DNA of 64,000 nucleotides, taken from assembly GCF_010211765.1 (NCBI RefSeq), contig NZ_PDWO01000004.1, positions 124,001 through 188,000 on the forward strand. The letters run 5' to 3'. Shown here one piece after another: positions 31,178-40,068 of this stretch (within the stretch, counting starts at the first letter, position 1; each line of letters starts with the position of its first letter). Made by a program: the position numbers and the translations under genes. The stretch comes from Pseudoxanthomonas kaohsiungensis (GTDB taxonomy: Bacteria; Pseudomonadota; Gammaproteobacteria; Xanthomonadales; Xanthomonadaceae). The notes under the pieces were generated by a model, which was not told the origin of the DNA, did not search any database, and worked only from the letters and a program-made list of their open reading frames with translations.

Positions 31178-31456
31178 CTATCCGCGCCCGGCCTCGTTCT
31201 TCATCGCACGGGAGACGATGGCGTCGTACAGCTGGACGATCTGCGCTCCCAGGGCGTGGAACTGCGGGTTCCGGGCCACGAACCTCTGCCCCTGCTTCGC
31301 GTCCTCCAGTGCCCGCTTGAGAAAGTCGATGTCGGCGTCACCCAGGCGTTCGCCGGCGTCGACGCGTTGCTTCAGGTCGAGCGCACGGGGCAGGCGGAAC
31401 CGCAGCAAGCGGTCCAGCAGCGTCTTCAGGACGGCGTCGTCGTTCACGTCGGACAT
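31178..31456 (-). CDS. Hypothetical protein, 92 residues
   Basis: Start at 31456 (MSDVNDDAVLKTLLDRLLRF) is chosen over an in-frame one at 31516 whose added residues are Arg/Pro-rich and unlike a protein start. The product is soluble, helical and charged, with DADIDFLKRALEDAKQGQRF in the middle and a basic end. No recognised domain or active site. It stands alone on the minus strand between the membrane protein gene and the DoxX-like gene. Confidence 0.65.
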   Translation of the reverse strand: MSDVNDDAVLKTLLDRLLRFRLPRALDLKQRVDAGERLGDADIDFLKRALEDAKQGQRFVARNPQFHALGAQIVQLYDAIVSRAMKNEAGRG

Positions 31457-31624
31457 GCGGGCCCTCCGCTGGCGGTCGCGCAATCGCGCAGGCAGGGTAG
31501 GCGCAGGACTGGCCACGGGGAATGGGCCCTTGGCCCCACGCGCATAGTCCGGGTGCGGTGCGTCCTGCGTACACCACGTCCACTTCCGCCTCCTGCCGGG
31601 TTGGCGTGGCGGGGCGCCCTGGAT

Positions 31625-31996
31625 TCACTCGTCGATGCGCACGATGCGTCGGCCGAAGAACAGCGCATCCATCGAGTACGCGCCGGGGCCCAGCAGCGCC
31701 AGGGCGACGACCGACAGGCCCTGGGCGGCGAGTGCGATCGCGCGCGCATCCGGCATGGCCTGGACCAGGCCGAGCAGGGCGCAGGCGCCGGCCAGCCAGG
31801 CGATCCACGAAGTGAACAGGCCCAGTACCAGCCCCAGCGCGGCAATGCCGGTGAGGAAACCGGACACCGGCGAGGGCAGTGGCAGGCCGGCCAACGGATT
31901 GCACGCCAGCATTCCCGCCAGCACGCCCAGCCGCAGGGCCAGCAGCCCGGCGCCGGGCGAGCCCCTGGGAAACAACGGCATCAACGGTTGGGTCAT
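31625..31996 (-). CDS. DoxX-like membrane protein
   Basis: 123 residues from ATG 31996 (MTQPLMPLFPRG); an alternative ATG at 32026 adds ten residues and cannot be excluded, since neither has a strong ribosome-binding site. Four hydrophobic helices are readable. The last loop LGPGAYSMDALFFGRR is typical of small DoxX-family proteins. Function unknown; in other bacteria the family is linked to redox or thiosulfate metabolism. The antisense frame continues far upstream through the kinase gene, but that is a shadow frame. Confidence 0.7.
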   Translation of the reverse strand: MTQPLMPLFPRGSPGAGLLALRLGVLAGMLACNPLAGLPLPSPVSGFLTGIAALGLVLGLFTSWIAWLAGACALLGLVQAMPDARAIALAAQGLSVVALALLGPGAYSMDALFFGRRIVRIDE

Positions 31997-32131
31997 CGGC
32001 AAGAGCCAGGCGGAGCGTGACGCCATCCCAGCCGAAGACGGCGCGCGGGCGCCTCCCCCAATTTGGGGAGGCGGGGCCATCGCGCCGGCCGGATGGATAG
32101 ACTCTGGCGGAAAGCGGGGAGAAGAAGCGGC

Positions 32132-35100
32132 GTGTCGACCGGGTCCGTTAGTGCGCGTGGGAGGCGGTACTGGCTGTTCCCGCTGTGCGCGCTGCTGTGG
32201 CTGCAGGCCGCGGCCGGCATCGCTGCACCGACGGAAGCGTCCGGCTACCACCGCAGTTCGTGGACCCAGCTCGACGGTGCCCCGCCGGATATCTGGGCAC
32301 TGGCCCAGGACCGCGCCGGCACCCTGTGGCTGGGCACGGGGGTGGGCCTGTACCGGTTCGACGGGATCCAGTTCGAGCACTTCGACCCGCCGCAGGGCCA
32401 GGGCTTCGCCTCCAGCAACATCACCGCGCTGCACGCGGATGCGCGTGGACGGCTCTGGATCGGCTTCTATCCCGGCGGCATCAGCGTGCTGGACGAAGGC
32501 CGGCTGCGGCATTACCCGCCATCCCCGCAGTTGCCGACCTCCCTGGTGATGCGGATCGTCGAAGACCGCCTCGGCCAGGTCTGGGTGGCGTCGTTCAGCG
32601 GGCTCTACCGCTTCGATGGCGATGGCTGGCGGCGCATCGGTGCCGAAATGGGCTATCCATCGGAGTCGGCCGATGACGTGATGGTGGATTCGCAGGGCAA
32701 CGTGTGGGTGGCGGCGGGCAAGACGTTGCTCAAGTTGCCGCCCGGCGGACGGCGCTTCGAGCAGACCGGCATCGCGACCGGCCTGTACGCCTCGCTGCTG
32801 GAAACGCCGGCCGGCGCGCTGTGGGTTTCCGATGGCACCTATGGCACGCGCTCGCTGTCGCAGCAGGCGACGGAAGCGGCGAGCGCATCCGGCTTCGGCC
32901 ATTTCGCGAGCATGCGGCTGGATCGCAACGGTGCCCTGTGGGGGACCGACCGGCGCCAGGGAGGGGTGGTCCGGGTGCCGGCACTGGATGCCTTCCCGCC
33001 CGGCCACGTGCTGCGCGAACAGGATGCCGCCGCGATCATCCGCAAGCGCGACGGCCTGGCGTCGGACCGCACCATTCCCGTTCTGGCCGATCGCGAAGGC
33101 AACATCTGGGTGGGCACCAACATGGGCCTGCACCGTTTCCGCACGAGCAGCGTGCAGGTGCTGCAGGACGAGCGCCTGAGCCAGAACGATGTCTACGGCA
33201 TGGCGTTCTCCGCCGCCCATGGCCTGCTGGTTTCGAGCGAACGCCGGCTGTACCGGGTGGGCGACGATGGCCTGGCCCTGCTCGCCGAAACCCCGGGCAG
33301 GCGGATCTACGCGATCCATCCGGCCGGGGCCGCGACCTACCTGGTCGCGTGGGACGGCGTTTACCGCTATTCGGCCGGCGGCCTGCGCAGGCTGGAGTTG
33401 CCGGGTGCGGGCACGCTGGGCGCGGTCGCCGGGGACGGCGCCTCGGGGCTGCTGGTGATGCGCTCGGACGAGGGCCTGTTCCGCTACGACGGCCAGGAGT
33501 GGAGCCGCGTGGGGGAGGGGGTGATACCCGCGCACGGCGCGACTGCGCTGCTGCGCGATGCCGACGGATCGCTGTGGATCGGCTACAACGGCAGCCGCCT
33601 CGTGCACTGGCGCGATGGCGTGCTGCGCAGCTACGGAACGCGCGACGGACTGGACATCGGTACGGTGTCGGCGCTGGCGCGGGTGGGCGATGGCGTGCTC
33701 GCCGGTGGAGAGAGCGGCGCCGCGCTGCTGCGCGGTGGCCAGGTGCAGCCGCTGCGCGCGGCGGACAGGAATCGCCTCAACGGCATCACCGGCATCCACC
33801 TGGCGGCCGATGGTGATGTGTGGATGAACGGCATCAACGGCGCGCTCCACATTCCGGGCCAGGTGATGGCACGGGCCGCGCGGAGCGGGTACGTCGACGG
33901 CCGGCTGTACGACACCGCCGATGGCATGCTCGGCATCGCCCAGCAATCGGCGCTGACGTCCACGATCGCGGCCGATGGCCAGGGCCGGCTCTGGTTCGCC
34001 ACCAACCAGGGCCTGGCGATGATCGATCCAGGCACGTCGTCCCACAATCCGGTGGTGCCCACGGTCAGGATCCAGGGCCTGGCGGTCGGGGCGGTCGAGC
34101 ATGCGCCGGCCGATGGACGGCAGTTCGCGCCGGGTACGCGCGACATCCGGATCCGGTACGCGGCCAGCAGCCTCGCCTTTCCGGAGCGGTTGCGGTTCCG
34201 CTACCGGCTGGAGGGTTTCGACGATGCCTGGCAGGACGCCGGCAACCGCCGGGTCGCCTACTACACCAACCTCGGTCCGGGCGACTACCGCTTCCAGGTG
34301 CAGGCCGCGAACGAGAGCGGCGTATGGAGCGCCGAGAGCGCGACGTTGGCGTTCTCGGTCGCACCGCGCTTCACCCAGACCGGGTGGTTCCTCGCCCTCT
34401 GCGCGGTCGGAGCCGGGGCGCTGGCCTACGCCGCCTACCTGTTGCGTCTTCGCCGGATTTCGCAGCACATGCGCATGCGCTTCGACGAGCGCCATCGCGA
34501 GCGCGAACGCATCGCGCGCGAACTGCACGACACCCTGCTGCAGAGTTTCCAGGGCCTGCTGCTGCGGTTCCAGGCCGTCGCCAACCGCCTGCCGGAAGCC
34601 GACCCGGTGCGCACCGCGCTGGAGCAGGCGCTGGACCGCGGCGAGGAGGCGATCGACGAGGGCCGCGAGCGCGTGCTCTCCCTGCGCCTGGCCGAAGCCT
34701 CGGTGCGGCAGGCGCTGCCCGAGGCCTTCGCCCGCATCGGTGGCGAGCTGGCACAGCTTTACCCGGCGGCGTTCGACGTGGTGGTCGAAGGCCGGTTGCC
34801 ACCACTGGATGCATTGGTGCGCGACGAGGTCTACTGGATCGGCCGCGAAACATTGGCAAACGCGTTCCGGCACGCGGACGCGCGCAGGATCGAAGTGGTG
34901 ATATCCGGTTCCGGCGGCAACCTCGTGCTGCGCTTCCGCGACGACGGTTGCGGCATCGGCAATGACGTGCAGCGCCAGGGCGCCCGCGCCGGCCACTGGG
35001 GGCTGTCCGGCATGCGCGAGCGCGCGGCGGGCATCGGCGCGGAGCTGCGCATCTGGAGCGAGCCGGGCAACGGCACGGAAGTGGAGCTGATGGTCCCGCG

Positions 35101-35170
35101 CGGCGCGAGCGCGCGCATGCGGCGCAGCAGGCGCGCGTTCGGCGGCAGGACGGCCGGGGACCGCCCCTAG
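32132..35170 (+). CDS. Two-component beta-propeller sensor histidine kinase
   Basis: GTG 32132 follows GGGGAG and gives 1012 residues. A signal peptide or anchor (YWLFPLCALLWLQAAAGI) is followed by about a dozen propeller repeats of the LWIGT.GL type (residues ~45-640), pointing to two seven-bladed propellers in the periplasm. A Y_Y_Y domain (~670-745) and a membrane helix (~751-775) come next. The HisKA_3 domain carries ARELHDTLLQSF with phospho-acceptor His799. The HATPase domain has LANAFRH, DDGCGIG and GLSGMRERA. This is NarX/DesK-type kinase architecture. No response-regulator gene is adjacent. An ATG at 32093 is a weaker start. Confidence 0.9.
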   Translation: MSTGSVSARGRRYWLFPLCALLWLQAAAGIAAPTEASGYHRSSWTQLDGAPPDIWALAQDRAGTLWLGTGVGLYRFDGIQFEHFDPPQGQGFASSNITALHADARGRLWIGFYPGGISVLDEGRLRHYPPSPQLPTSLVMRIVEDRLGQVWVASFSGLYRFDGDGWRRIGAEMGYPSESADDVMVDSQGNVWVAAGKTLLKLPPGGRRFEQTGIATGLYASLLETPAGALWVSDGTYGTRSLSQQATEAASASGFGHFASMRLDRNGALWGTDRRQGGVVRVPALDAFPPGHVLREQDAAAIIRKRDGLASDRTIPVLADREGNIWVGTNMGLHRFRTSSVQVLQDERLSQNDVYGMAFSAAHGLLVSSERRLYRVGDDGLALLAETPGRRIYAIHPAGAATYLVAWDGVYRYSAGGLRRLELPGAGTLGAVAGDGASGLLVMRSDEGLFRYDGQEWSRVGEGVIPAHGATALLRDADGSLWIGYNGSRLVHWRDGVLRSYGTRDGLDIGTVSALARVGDGVLAGGESGAALLRGGQVQPLRAADRNRLNGITGIHLAADGDVWMNGINGALHIPGQVMARAARSGYVDGRLYDTADGMLGIAQQSALTSTIAADGQGRLWFATNQGLAMIDPGTSSHNPVVPTVRIQGLAVGAVEHAPADGRQFAPGTRDIRIRYAASSLAFPERLRFRYRLEGFDDAWQDAGNRRVAYYTNLGPGDYRFQVQAANESGVWSAESATLAFSVAPRFTQTGWFLALCAVGAGALAYAAYLLRLRRISQHMRMRFDERHRERERIARELHDTLLQSFQGLLLRFQAVANRLPEADPVRTALEQALDRGEEAIDEGRERVLSLRLAEASVRQALPEAFARIGGELAQLYPAAFDVVVEGRLPPLDALVRDEVYWIGRETLANAFRHADARRIEVVISGSGGNLVLRFRDDGCGIGNDVQRQGARAGHWGLSGMRERAAGIGAELRIWSEPGNGTEVELMVPRGASARMRRSRRAFGGRTAGDRP

Positions 35171-35269
35171 CGCGCCGGCGGGATGCCTGCGCGCCGGTGG
35201 CCCCGGGCCGCCGTACGGTCGTGTTCGTGCCTGCGCCACGGCGATGCCGACAATGCCGGCAAAGCGGCG

Positions 35270-36496
35270 CTAGTCGTGCGCCACATCCGCGTCGGCTTCG
35301 GGCTGCAGGCCGGTATAGCTGGCGCGCGGCCGGATCAGCTGGCCCTGGGCTTGCTGTTCCAGCGCATGCGCCAGCCACCCGGCGAGCCGTCCGGCGGCGA
35401 ACATCGACAGCGCTGGCGCAGCCGGAAGATCGTGCGCCAGGCAGATCGCGGCCAGGGTGAAGTCGACGTTCGGGCGGCGGCCGCTGGCCGCTTCGGCGGC
35501 GGTGATCACCGCTTCCAGCGTGCGCATGGCATCGGCGTCGACCGGGGTGGCGCGCAGCATCGCCAGCAGCGTGGCCGCGCGCGGGTCGCCGTCGGGGTAA
35601 AGCGCGTGGCCGAAACCGGGCAGGTCTTCGCCGCGCTGCCAGCGCTTGGCGATGAAACGGGCGATGTCGGTCGAGTCGCGCGCGCTTTCGACCAGCGCGT
35701 AGGCGCGGGCCGTGGCGCCGCCATGGCGCGGGCCGGACAACGCCGCAAGGCCGGCGCAGACGGTCGCATGCAGGTGCGCGCCGGTCGAGGCCACCACGCG
35801 CGCCGCGAACGCGGACACGTTGAGTTCGTGGTCGGCGCACAACACCAGCGCGGCGCGGACCAGCCCGGCGAAGTCCGCATCGCCGGGACGCCAGGCGTCG
35901 GCGAGCAGGCGGTGGACCGGCCCGGCCGGCCGCCGGGCGACCAGCAGCGCGGCGTTCTGGCGCAGGAGGGTGGCGGCTACCGCGCGGCGGGTGGGCTGGT
36001 CGGCCTGGAACGAGTGCGGAACGTGCAGGGCCAGTAGCGGGATTGCCGCCATCGCCCGGCTCAGCGGCGGCAGGGCGGCATCCGTGGCCAGCGGCGCGAT
36101 CCGAGCCGGCCAGTCGCCGGGCGGGTCGGCGAACGGATCCTGGCTGCCGCAATCCCACAACAGCCGGGCGATGTCCTCCAGGGTGGCGCCGGCCTCGGCG
36201 GCGGCGACCGCCGAGCGGCCCCGGTAGTAGGGGCCATCGGGGCGGATCAGCGAGATCCGGGTCTCCAGCACCGGCAGGCCGCGGTCCAGGCTCTGCGCGG
36301 CGCCGCGGGCCGGGCCGCGTCCCAGGCGCTTGCGCTGCGCCAGCCGCTCCACGTCCTGGCGGCGGTAGACGCGGCTGCGGTGGTCCGCGCCCGGACGCGA
36401 CTCGAGCAGGCCGCGGCTGACGTAGGCGTACAGGGTGGCGGCGCTGATGCCGAGGATCCGGCAGGCTTCCGCCGCGGGGATGAGGTCGCGATCCAT
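35270..36496 (-). CDS. Helix-turn-helix/citrate-synthase fusion protein
   Basis: 408 residues. Residues ~5-55 form a MerR/excisionase-type DNA-binding domain (EACRILGISAATLYAYVSRG, then RVYRRQDVERL). The rest is a citrate synthase fold: ADHELNVSAFAARVVASTGA, GPRHGG, FGHALYPDGDPRA and RPNVDFTLA. These hold the two catalytic His and the catalytic Asp of active enzymes, so catalysis is not excluded. It is divergent from prpB with palindromic TTGATC sites between. I infer a regulator of the methylcitrate genes that senses a citrate-synthase ligand, or a second citrate/methylcitrate synthase. The frame upstream of 36496 is antisense to prpB and rejected. Confidence 0.88.
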   Translation of the reverse strand: MDRDLIPAAEACRILGISAATLYAYVSRGLLESRPGADHRSRVYRRQDVERLAQRKRLGRGPARGAAQSLDRGLPVLETRISLIRPDGPYYRGRSAVAAAEAGATLEDIARLLWDCGSQDPFADPPGDWPARIAPLATDAALPPLSRAMAAIPLLALHVPHSFQADQPTRRAVAATLLRQNAALLVARRPAGPVHRLLADAWRPGDADFAGLVRAALVLCADHELNVSAFAARVVASTGAHLHATVCAGLAALSGPRHGGATARAYALVESARDSTDIARFIAKRWQRGEDLPGFGHALYPDGDPRAATLLAMLRATPVDADAMRTLEAVITAAEAASGRRPNVDFTLAAICLAHDLPAAPALSMFAAGRLAGWLAHALEQQAQGQLIRPRASYTGLQPEADADVAHD

Positions 36497-36505
36497 CGGG
36501 AAATA

Positions 36506-36532
36506 TTGATCGATACGATCAAGATTGATCAA
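36506..36532. promoter_or_regulatory. Paired palindromic TTGATC operator candidate
   Basis: TTGATCG-ATA-CGATCAA (36506-36522) has perfect 7-bp arms and is followed, two bases later, by the perfect palindrome TTGATCAA (36525-36532). Together they give four half-sites of TTGATC type in 27 bp, just upstream of the HTH-citrate synthase start and 75 bp before prpB. The AT-rich block stands out in GC-rich DNA. It is a strong candidate binding site for the HTH-citrate synthase protein. Confidence 0.55.
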
Positions 36533-36607
36533 CTGGTGGCAGGGTGACACATTGCCGCTGCCGCGGGGCTGCCCGCGCACACCATCGCCAGGCCGAGGAA
36601 CCGAACC

Positions 36608-37522
36608 ATGTCCACTCCCGCCAACGCAGGCGCTGCCGCCGGCCACTCGGCCGGTGCAAAGTTCCGCGCCGCCCTGGCCGCCGAATCGCCCTTGCAGGTG
36701 ATCGGCGCGATCAACGCCAACCACGCCCTGCTCGCGCAGCGCGCCGGCTACCGGGCGATCTACTTGTCCGGCGGCGGCGTGGCGGCCGGCTCGCTGGGCC
36801 TGCCGGACCTGGGCATCAACACGCTCGACGACGTGCTGGTCGACACCCGCCGCATCACCGACGTGTGCGACCTGCCGCTGCTGGTGGACATCGACACCGG
36901 CTTCGGCCCGAGCGCGTTCAACATCGAGCGCACGATCAAATCGCTGATCAAGGCCGGCGCGGCGGCGTGCCACATCGAGGACCAGGTCGGCGCCAAGCGC
37001 TGCGGCCACCGCCCGGGCAAGGAGATCGTTTCCGCCGGCGAGATGGCCGACCGGGTCAAGGCCGCCGCCGATGCGAAGACCGATGCAGCGTTCTTCCTGA
37101 TCGCGCGTACCGACGCCATCGCCGTGGACGGCGTGGATGCGGCGATCGAGCGTGCCATCGCCTGCGTGGAGGCCGGCGCCGACGGCATCTTCGCCGAGGC
37201 CGCCTACGACCTGCCGACCTACCGGCGCTTCGTCGAGGCGGTGAAGGTGCCGGTGCTGGCCAACATCACCGAGTTCGGCAAGACCCCGCTGTTCACCCGC
37301 CAGGAGCTGGCCTCGGTGGGCGTGGCGATCCAGCTGTTCCCGCTGTCGGCGTTCCGGGCCGCCAACAAGGCCGCCGAGAACGTCTACCAGGCCATCCGCC
37401 GCGACGGCGGCCAGCAGGCCGTGCTCGACACGATGCAGACCCGCGAGGAGCTGTACGACCGCATCGGCTACCACGCCTTCGAGCAGAAGCTCGACGCGTT
37501 GTTCGCGCGCAAGGGCGGCTGA
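36608..37522 (+). CDS. prpB: Methylisocitrate lyase
   Basis: Cleaves 2-methylisocitrate to pyruvate and succinate, the last step of the methylcitrate cycle. It has 304 residues of the PEP mutase/isocitrate lyase superfamily. Landmarks are [26 protein letters not shown] for metal binding, the catalytic loop [15 protein letters not shown] with the Cys near residue 123, and [13 protein letters not shown]. It is divergent from the HTH-citrate synthase gene; DUF1003 and prpC genes follow. Confidence 0.95.
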   Translation: MSTPANAGAAAGHSAGAKFRAALAAESPLQVIGAINANHALLAQRAGYRAIYLSGGGVAAGSLGLPDLGINTLDDVLVDTRRITDVCDLPLLVDIDTGFGPSAFNIERTIKSLIKAGAAACHIEDQVGAKRCGHRPGKEIVSAGEMADRVKAAADAKTDAAFFLIARTDAIAVDGVDAAIERAIACVEAGADGIFAEAAYDLPTYRRFVEAVKVPVLANITEFGKTPLFTRQELASVGVAIQLFPLSAFRAANKAAENVYQAIRRDGGQQAVLDTMQTREELYDRIGYHAFEQKLDALFARKGG

Positions 37523-37562
37523 GCGGCGCACACTGGGGAGACCTCCTGCCCGGACCCGAGCC

Positions 37563-38162
37563 ATGAGCACGACCGCCGCCCATCCGCATGCGCGCCGCCC
37601 CCTCGACCGCCGCGACACCGCGCGCCTGTTGTTGCAGGCGGAGATCGAGAAACTGCCGCCGGACGAGCGCGAGGTGGTCGAGCGCTTCATCGCCAGGCGC
37701 CGGGTGGCGCGCAACATCGGCCGGGAGTTCCCGGCCTCGCTCACCCTGGGCCAGCGCGTGGCCGATCGCGTGGCCCGGATCGGCGGCAGCTGGCGCTTCA
37801 TCATCGCGTTCTGCGTGTTCCTGGCGGCGTGGATGGCGTTGAACAGCGCGACGGGCAGCGCATTCGACCCCTATCCGTTCATCCTGCTCAACCTGGTGCT
37901 GTCGAGCCTGGCCGCGCTGCAGGCGCCGGTGATCATGATGAGCCAGAACCGCCAGGCCGAAGCCGATCGCATGCAGGCGCAGAACGACTACGAGGTCAAC
38001 ATCAAGTCCGAACTGGAGATCCTCCAGGTGCACGAGAAGCTCAACGAGCTGCGCGAGCGCGACTGGGCGACCCTGGTCGACCTGCAGAACCGCCAGATCG
38101 AGATGCTGCAGCAGCTGCTGCAGCGCGCCGCGGACGCCGGCCCCCGCCCGGCCCAGCCGTGA
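37563..38162 (+). CDS. DUF1003 family membrane protein
   Basis: 199 residues. Soluble N terminus, then two close hydrophobic helices ([20 protein letters not shown] and [20 protein letters not shown]) joined by the family loop with [27 protein letters not shown] then leads into a helical, probably coiled-coil tail. This matches DUF1003 proteins, whose function is not established. It lies between prpB and prpC, an unusual place, with 40- and 37-bp spacers, so it is probably cotranscribed. Confidence 0.85.
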   Translation: MSTTAAHPHARRPLDRRDTARLLLQAEIEKLPPDEREVVERFIARRRVARNIGREFPASLTLGQRVADRVARIGGSWRFIIAFCVFLAAWMALNSATGSAFDPYPFILLNLVLSSLAALQAPVIMMSQNRQAEADRMQAQNDYEVNIKSELEILQVHEKLNELRERDWATLVDLQNRQIEMLQQLLQRAADAGPRPAQP

Positions 38163-38199
38163 TACCGAATACCGACACCGAGACGCCGGGAGGCATCGC

Positions 38200-39351
38200 A
38201 TGAACGACACCGCCACCACCTTCAAGCCGAAGAAATCGGTCGCCCTCAGCGGTACTGCCGCCGGCAACACCGCCCTGTGCACGGTCGGCCGCAGCGGCAA
38301 CGACCTGCACTACCGCGGCTACGACATCCTCGACCTGGCCACCACCAGCGAGTTCGAGGAGATCGCCCACCTGCTGGTCCACGGCAAGCTACCCAACGCG
38401 GCCGAGCTGGCCGGCTACAAGGCCAAGCTGAAGTCGCTGCGCGGCATCCCGGCCGCGGTCAAGGCCGCGCTGGAGGAGCTGCCTCCTTCGGCCCACCCGA
38501 TGGACGTGATGCGCACCGGCGTGTCGGTGCTCGGCTGCGTGTCGCCCGAGAAGGACGACCACAACCACCCCGGCGCGCGCGACATCGCCGACAAGCTGAT
38601 GGCCTGCCTGGGTTCGATGCTGCTGTACTGGTACCACTGGTCGCACAACGGCCGCGCGATCGATGTGGAAACCGACGACGACTCCATCGGCGGCCACTTC
38701 CTGCACCTGCTGCACGGCGTGCCGCCGCGCGCGTCGTGGGTGCGGGCGATGCACACCTCGCTGATCCTGTACGCCGAGCACGAGTTCAACGCCTCGACCT
38801 TCACCGCGCGCGTGATCGCCGGCACCGGCAGCGACATGCACTCGTGCATCGCCGGGGCGATCGGCGCGCTGCGCGGGCCCAAGCACGGCGGCGCCAACGA
38901 GGTCGCGTTCGAGGTGCAGAAGCGCTACGACAGCCCCGAGGACGCCGAGGCCGACATCCGGGCCCGGGTCGAGCGCAAGGAGGTGGTGATCGGCTTCGGC
39001 CACCCGGTCTACACCGTCGGCGACCCGCGCAACCAGGTGATCAAGCAGGTGGCCCGCGACCTGTCGGCCGAGCAGTCGAGCATGAAGATGTACGCCATCG
39101 CCGAGCGGCTGGAGGCGGTGATGTGGGACATCAAGAAGATGTTCCCCAACCTGGACTGGTTCAGCGCGGTCAGCTACCACATGATGGGGGTGCCCACGGC
39201 CATGTTCACCCCGCTTTTCGTGATCGCGCGCACGTCCGGCTGGAGCGCCCACGTGATCGAGCAGCGGATCGATGGCAAGATCATCCGTCCCAGCGCCAAT
39301 TACACCGGTCCGGAGAACCTGGAGTTCGTCCCGATCGACCGGCGCGGGTAG
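38200..39351 (+). CDS. prpC: 2-methylcitrate synthase
   Basis: Condenses propionyl-CoA with oxaloacetate. Its 383 residues are the short, hexamer-independent citrate synthase type typical of PrpC. Landmarks are [41 protein letters not shown] with one catalytic His, [15 protein letters not shown] with the other, and [17 protein letters not shown] with the Asp. Neighbouring prpB fixes the pathway. The dehydratase genes acnD/prpF or prpD are not in this window. Confidence 0.95.
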   Translation: MNDTATTFKPKKSVALSGTAAGNTALCTVGRSGNDLHYRGYDILDLATTSEFEEIAHLLVHGKLPNAAELAGYKAKLKSLRGIPAAVKAALEELPPSAHPMDVMRTGVSVLGCVSPEKDDHNHPGARDIADKLMACLGSMLLYWYHWSHNGRAIDVETDDDSIGGHFLHLLHGVPPRASWVRAMHTSLILYAEHEFNASTFTARVIAGTGSDMHSCIAGAIGALRGPKHGGANEVAFEVQKRYDSPEDAEADIRARVERKEVVIGFGHPVYTVGDPRNQVIKQVARDLSAEQSSMKMYAIAERLEAVMWDIKKMFPNLDWFSAVSYHMMGVPTAMFTPLFVIARTSGWSAHVIEQRIDGKIIRPSANYTGPENLEFVPIDRRG

Positions 39352-39389
39352 GGGATACAACCAGGCCACGCTGATGCTCGGGGGGAGCG

Positions 39390-39956
39390 ATGCGCGAGGG
39401 GATCTACCGCAAGACCGATGCGGGACGGGACGAGATACGTGATCGCGGCCGGCGGCTGTCGCCGCCGCTGCGCACGGTCCTGCTGATGGTGGACGGCCAG
39501 CGCACGCTGGCCCAGCTGCGCGAGGTGATGGCCGGCATGAAGGCCCCCGCCGACGCGCTCGAGGCGCTGCTGGCCGACGGGCTGATCGAAGCGGTGCCCA
39601 GTGGCTTCGACCCGGCCGGCCTGATGGGCGCGATCGGGCCGCGGGCGGCCAGCCGGCCGCCGAGCGTGGTGCTGGCCGAGGCAGCCGCCAATGCCGCGGC
39701 GCCGGCGCCGGTGGCCGGGTCGGCCGCCGCGGCGGACACGGGCTCGGGTGCCTACCTGTACCTCTACGAGCGCATGAGCGAGGCCGTGCGCGCCCACCTG
39801 GGGCTTCGCGGCTACTTCCTGCAGCTCAAGGTCGAGCGTTGCACCGACATCGCGAGCCTGCAGGCCCTGCTGCCCGAGCTGCGCGCCGCCGTGGCCAAGG
39901 CCAAGGGCGAGAGCTTCGCCAGCGACTGGGAACGCACCCTGGAGGTGCCGGCCTGA
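39390..39956 (+). CDS. Hypothetical protein downstream of prpC
   Basis: 188 residues, no recognised family. The N-terminal ~75 residues (LRTVLLMVDGQRTLAQLREV, then ALEALLADGLIEAVPSG) look like a small winged-helix-type module. An Ala/Pro-rich linker follows at ~95-120. The C-terminal ~65 residues begin YLYLYERMSEAVRAHLGLRG. It starts 38 bp after prpC and may be the last gene of the prp operon. A regulatory or adaptor role is a guess from the layout. Confidence 0.7.
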   Translation: MREGIYRKTDAGRDEIRDRGRRLSPPLRTVLLMVDGQRTLAQLREVMAGMKAPADALEALLADGLIEAVPSGFDPAGLMGAIGPRAASRPPSVVLAEAAANAAAPAPVAGSAAAADTGSGAYLYLYERMSEAVRAHLGLRGYFLQLKVERCTDIASLQALLPELRAAVAKAKGESFASDWERTLEVPA

Positions 39957-40068
39957 CCGGCATGCGCGGGGCCCGGCCGGTCGGCCGGGAACGCTGCGCG
40001 CCCGCCATCCTTCATGGCGACCCGGTTGCAGGTCCGGGCGCGGTCCTGTGGCCGCGCCGGGCCTTGTG

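Noticed and set aside
31625-35239. 1204-residue open frame on the minus strand covering the propeller kinase gene
   Set aside because: It is a shadow of the GC-rich plus-strand gene: the sequence is Arg/His/Ala/Gln-rich with no domain. Only its last 123 residues (the DoxX-like protein) read as a real membrane protein.
35270-36496. Simple annotation as an ordinary citrate synthase
   Set aside because: The N-terminal 55 residues clearly form a helix-turn-helix with a following RVYRRQDVERL segment, which housekeeping citrate synthases do not have.
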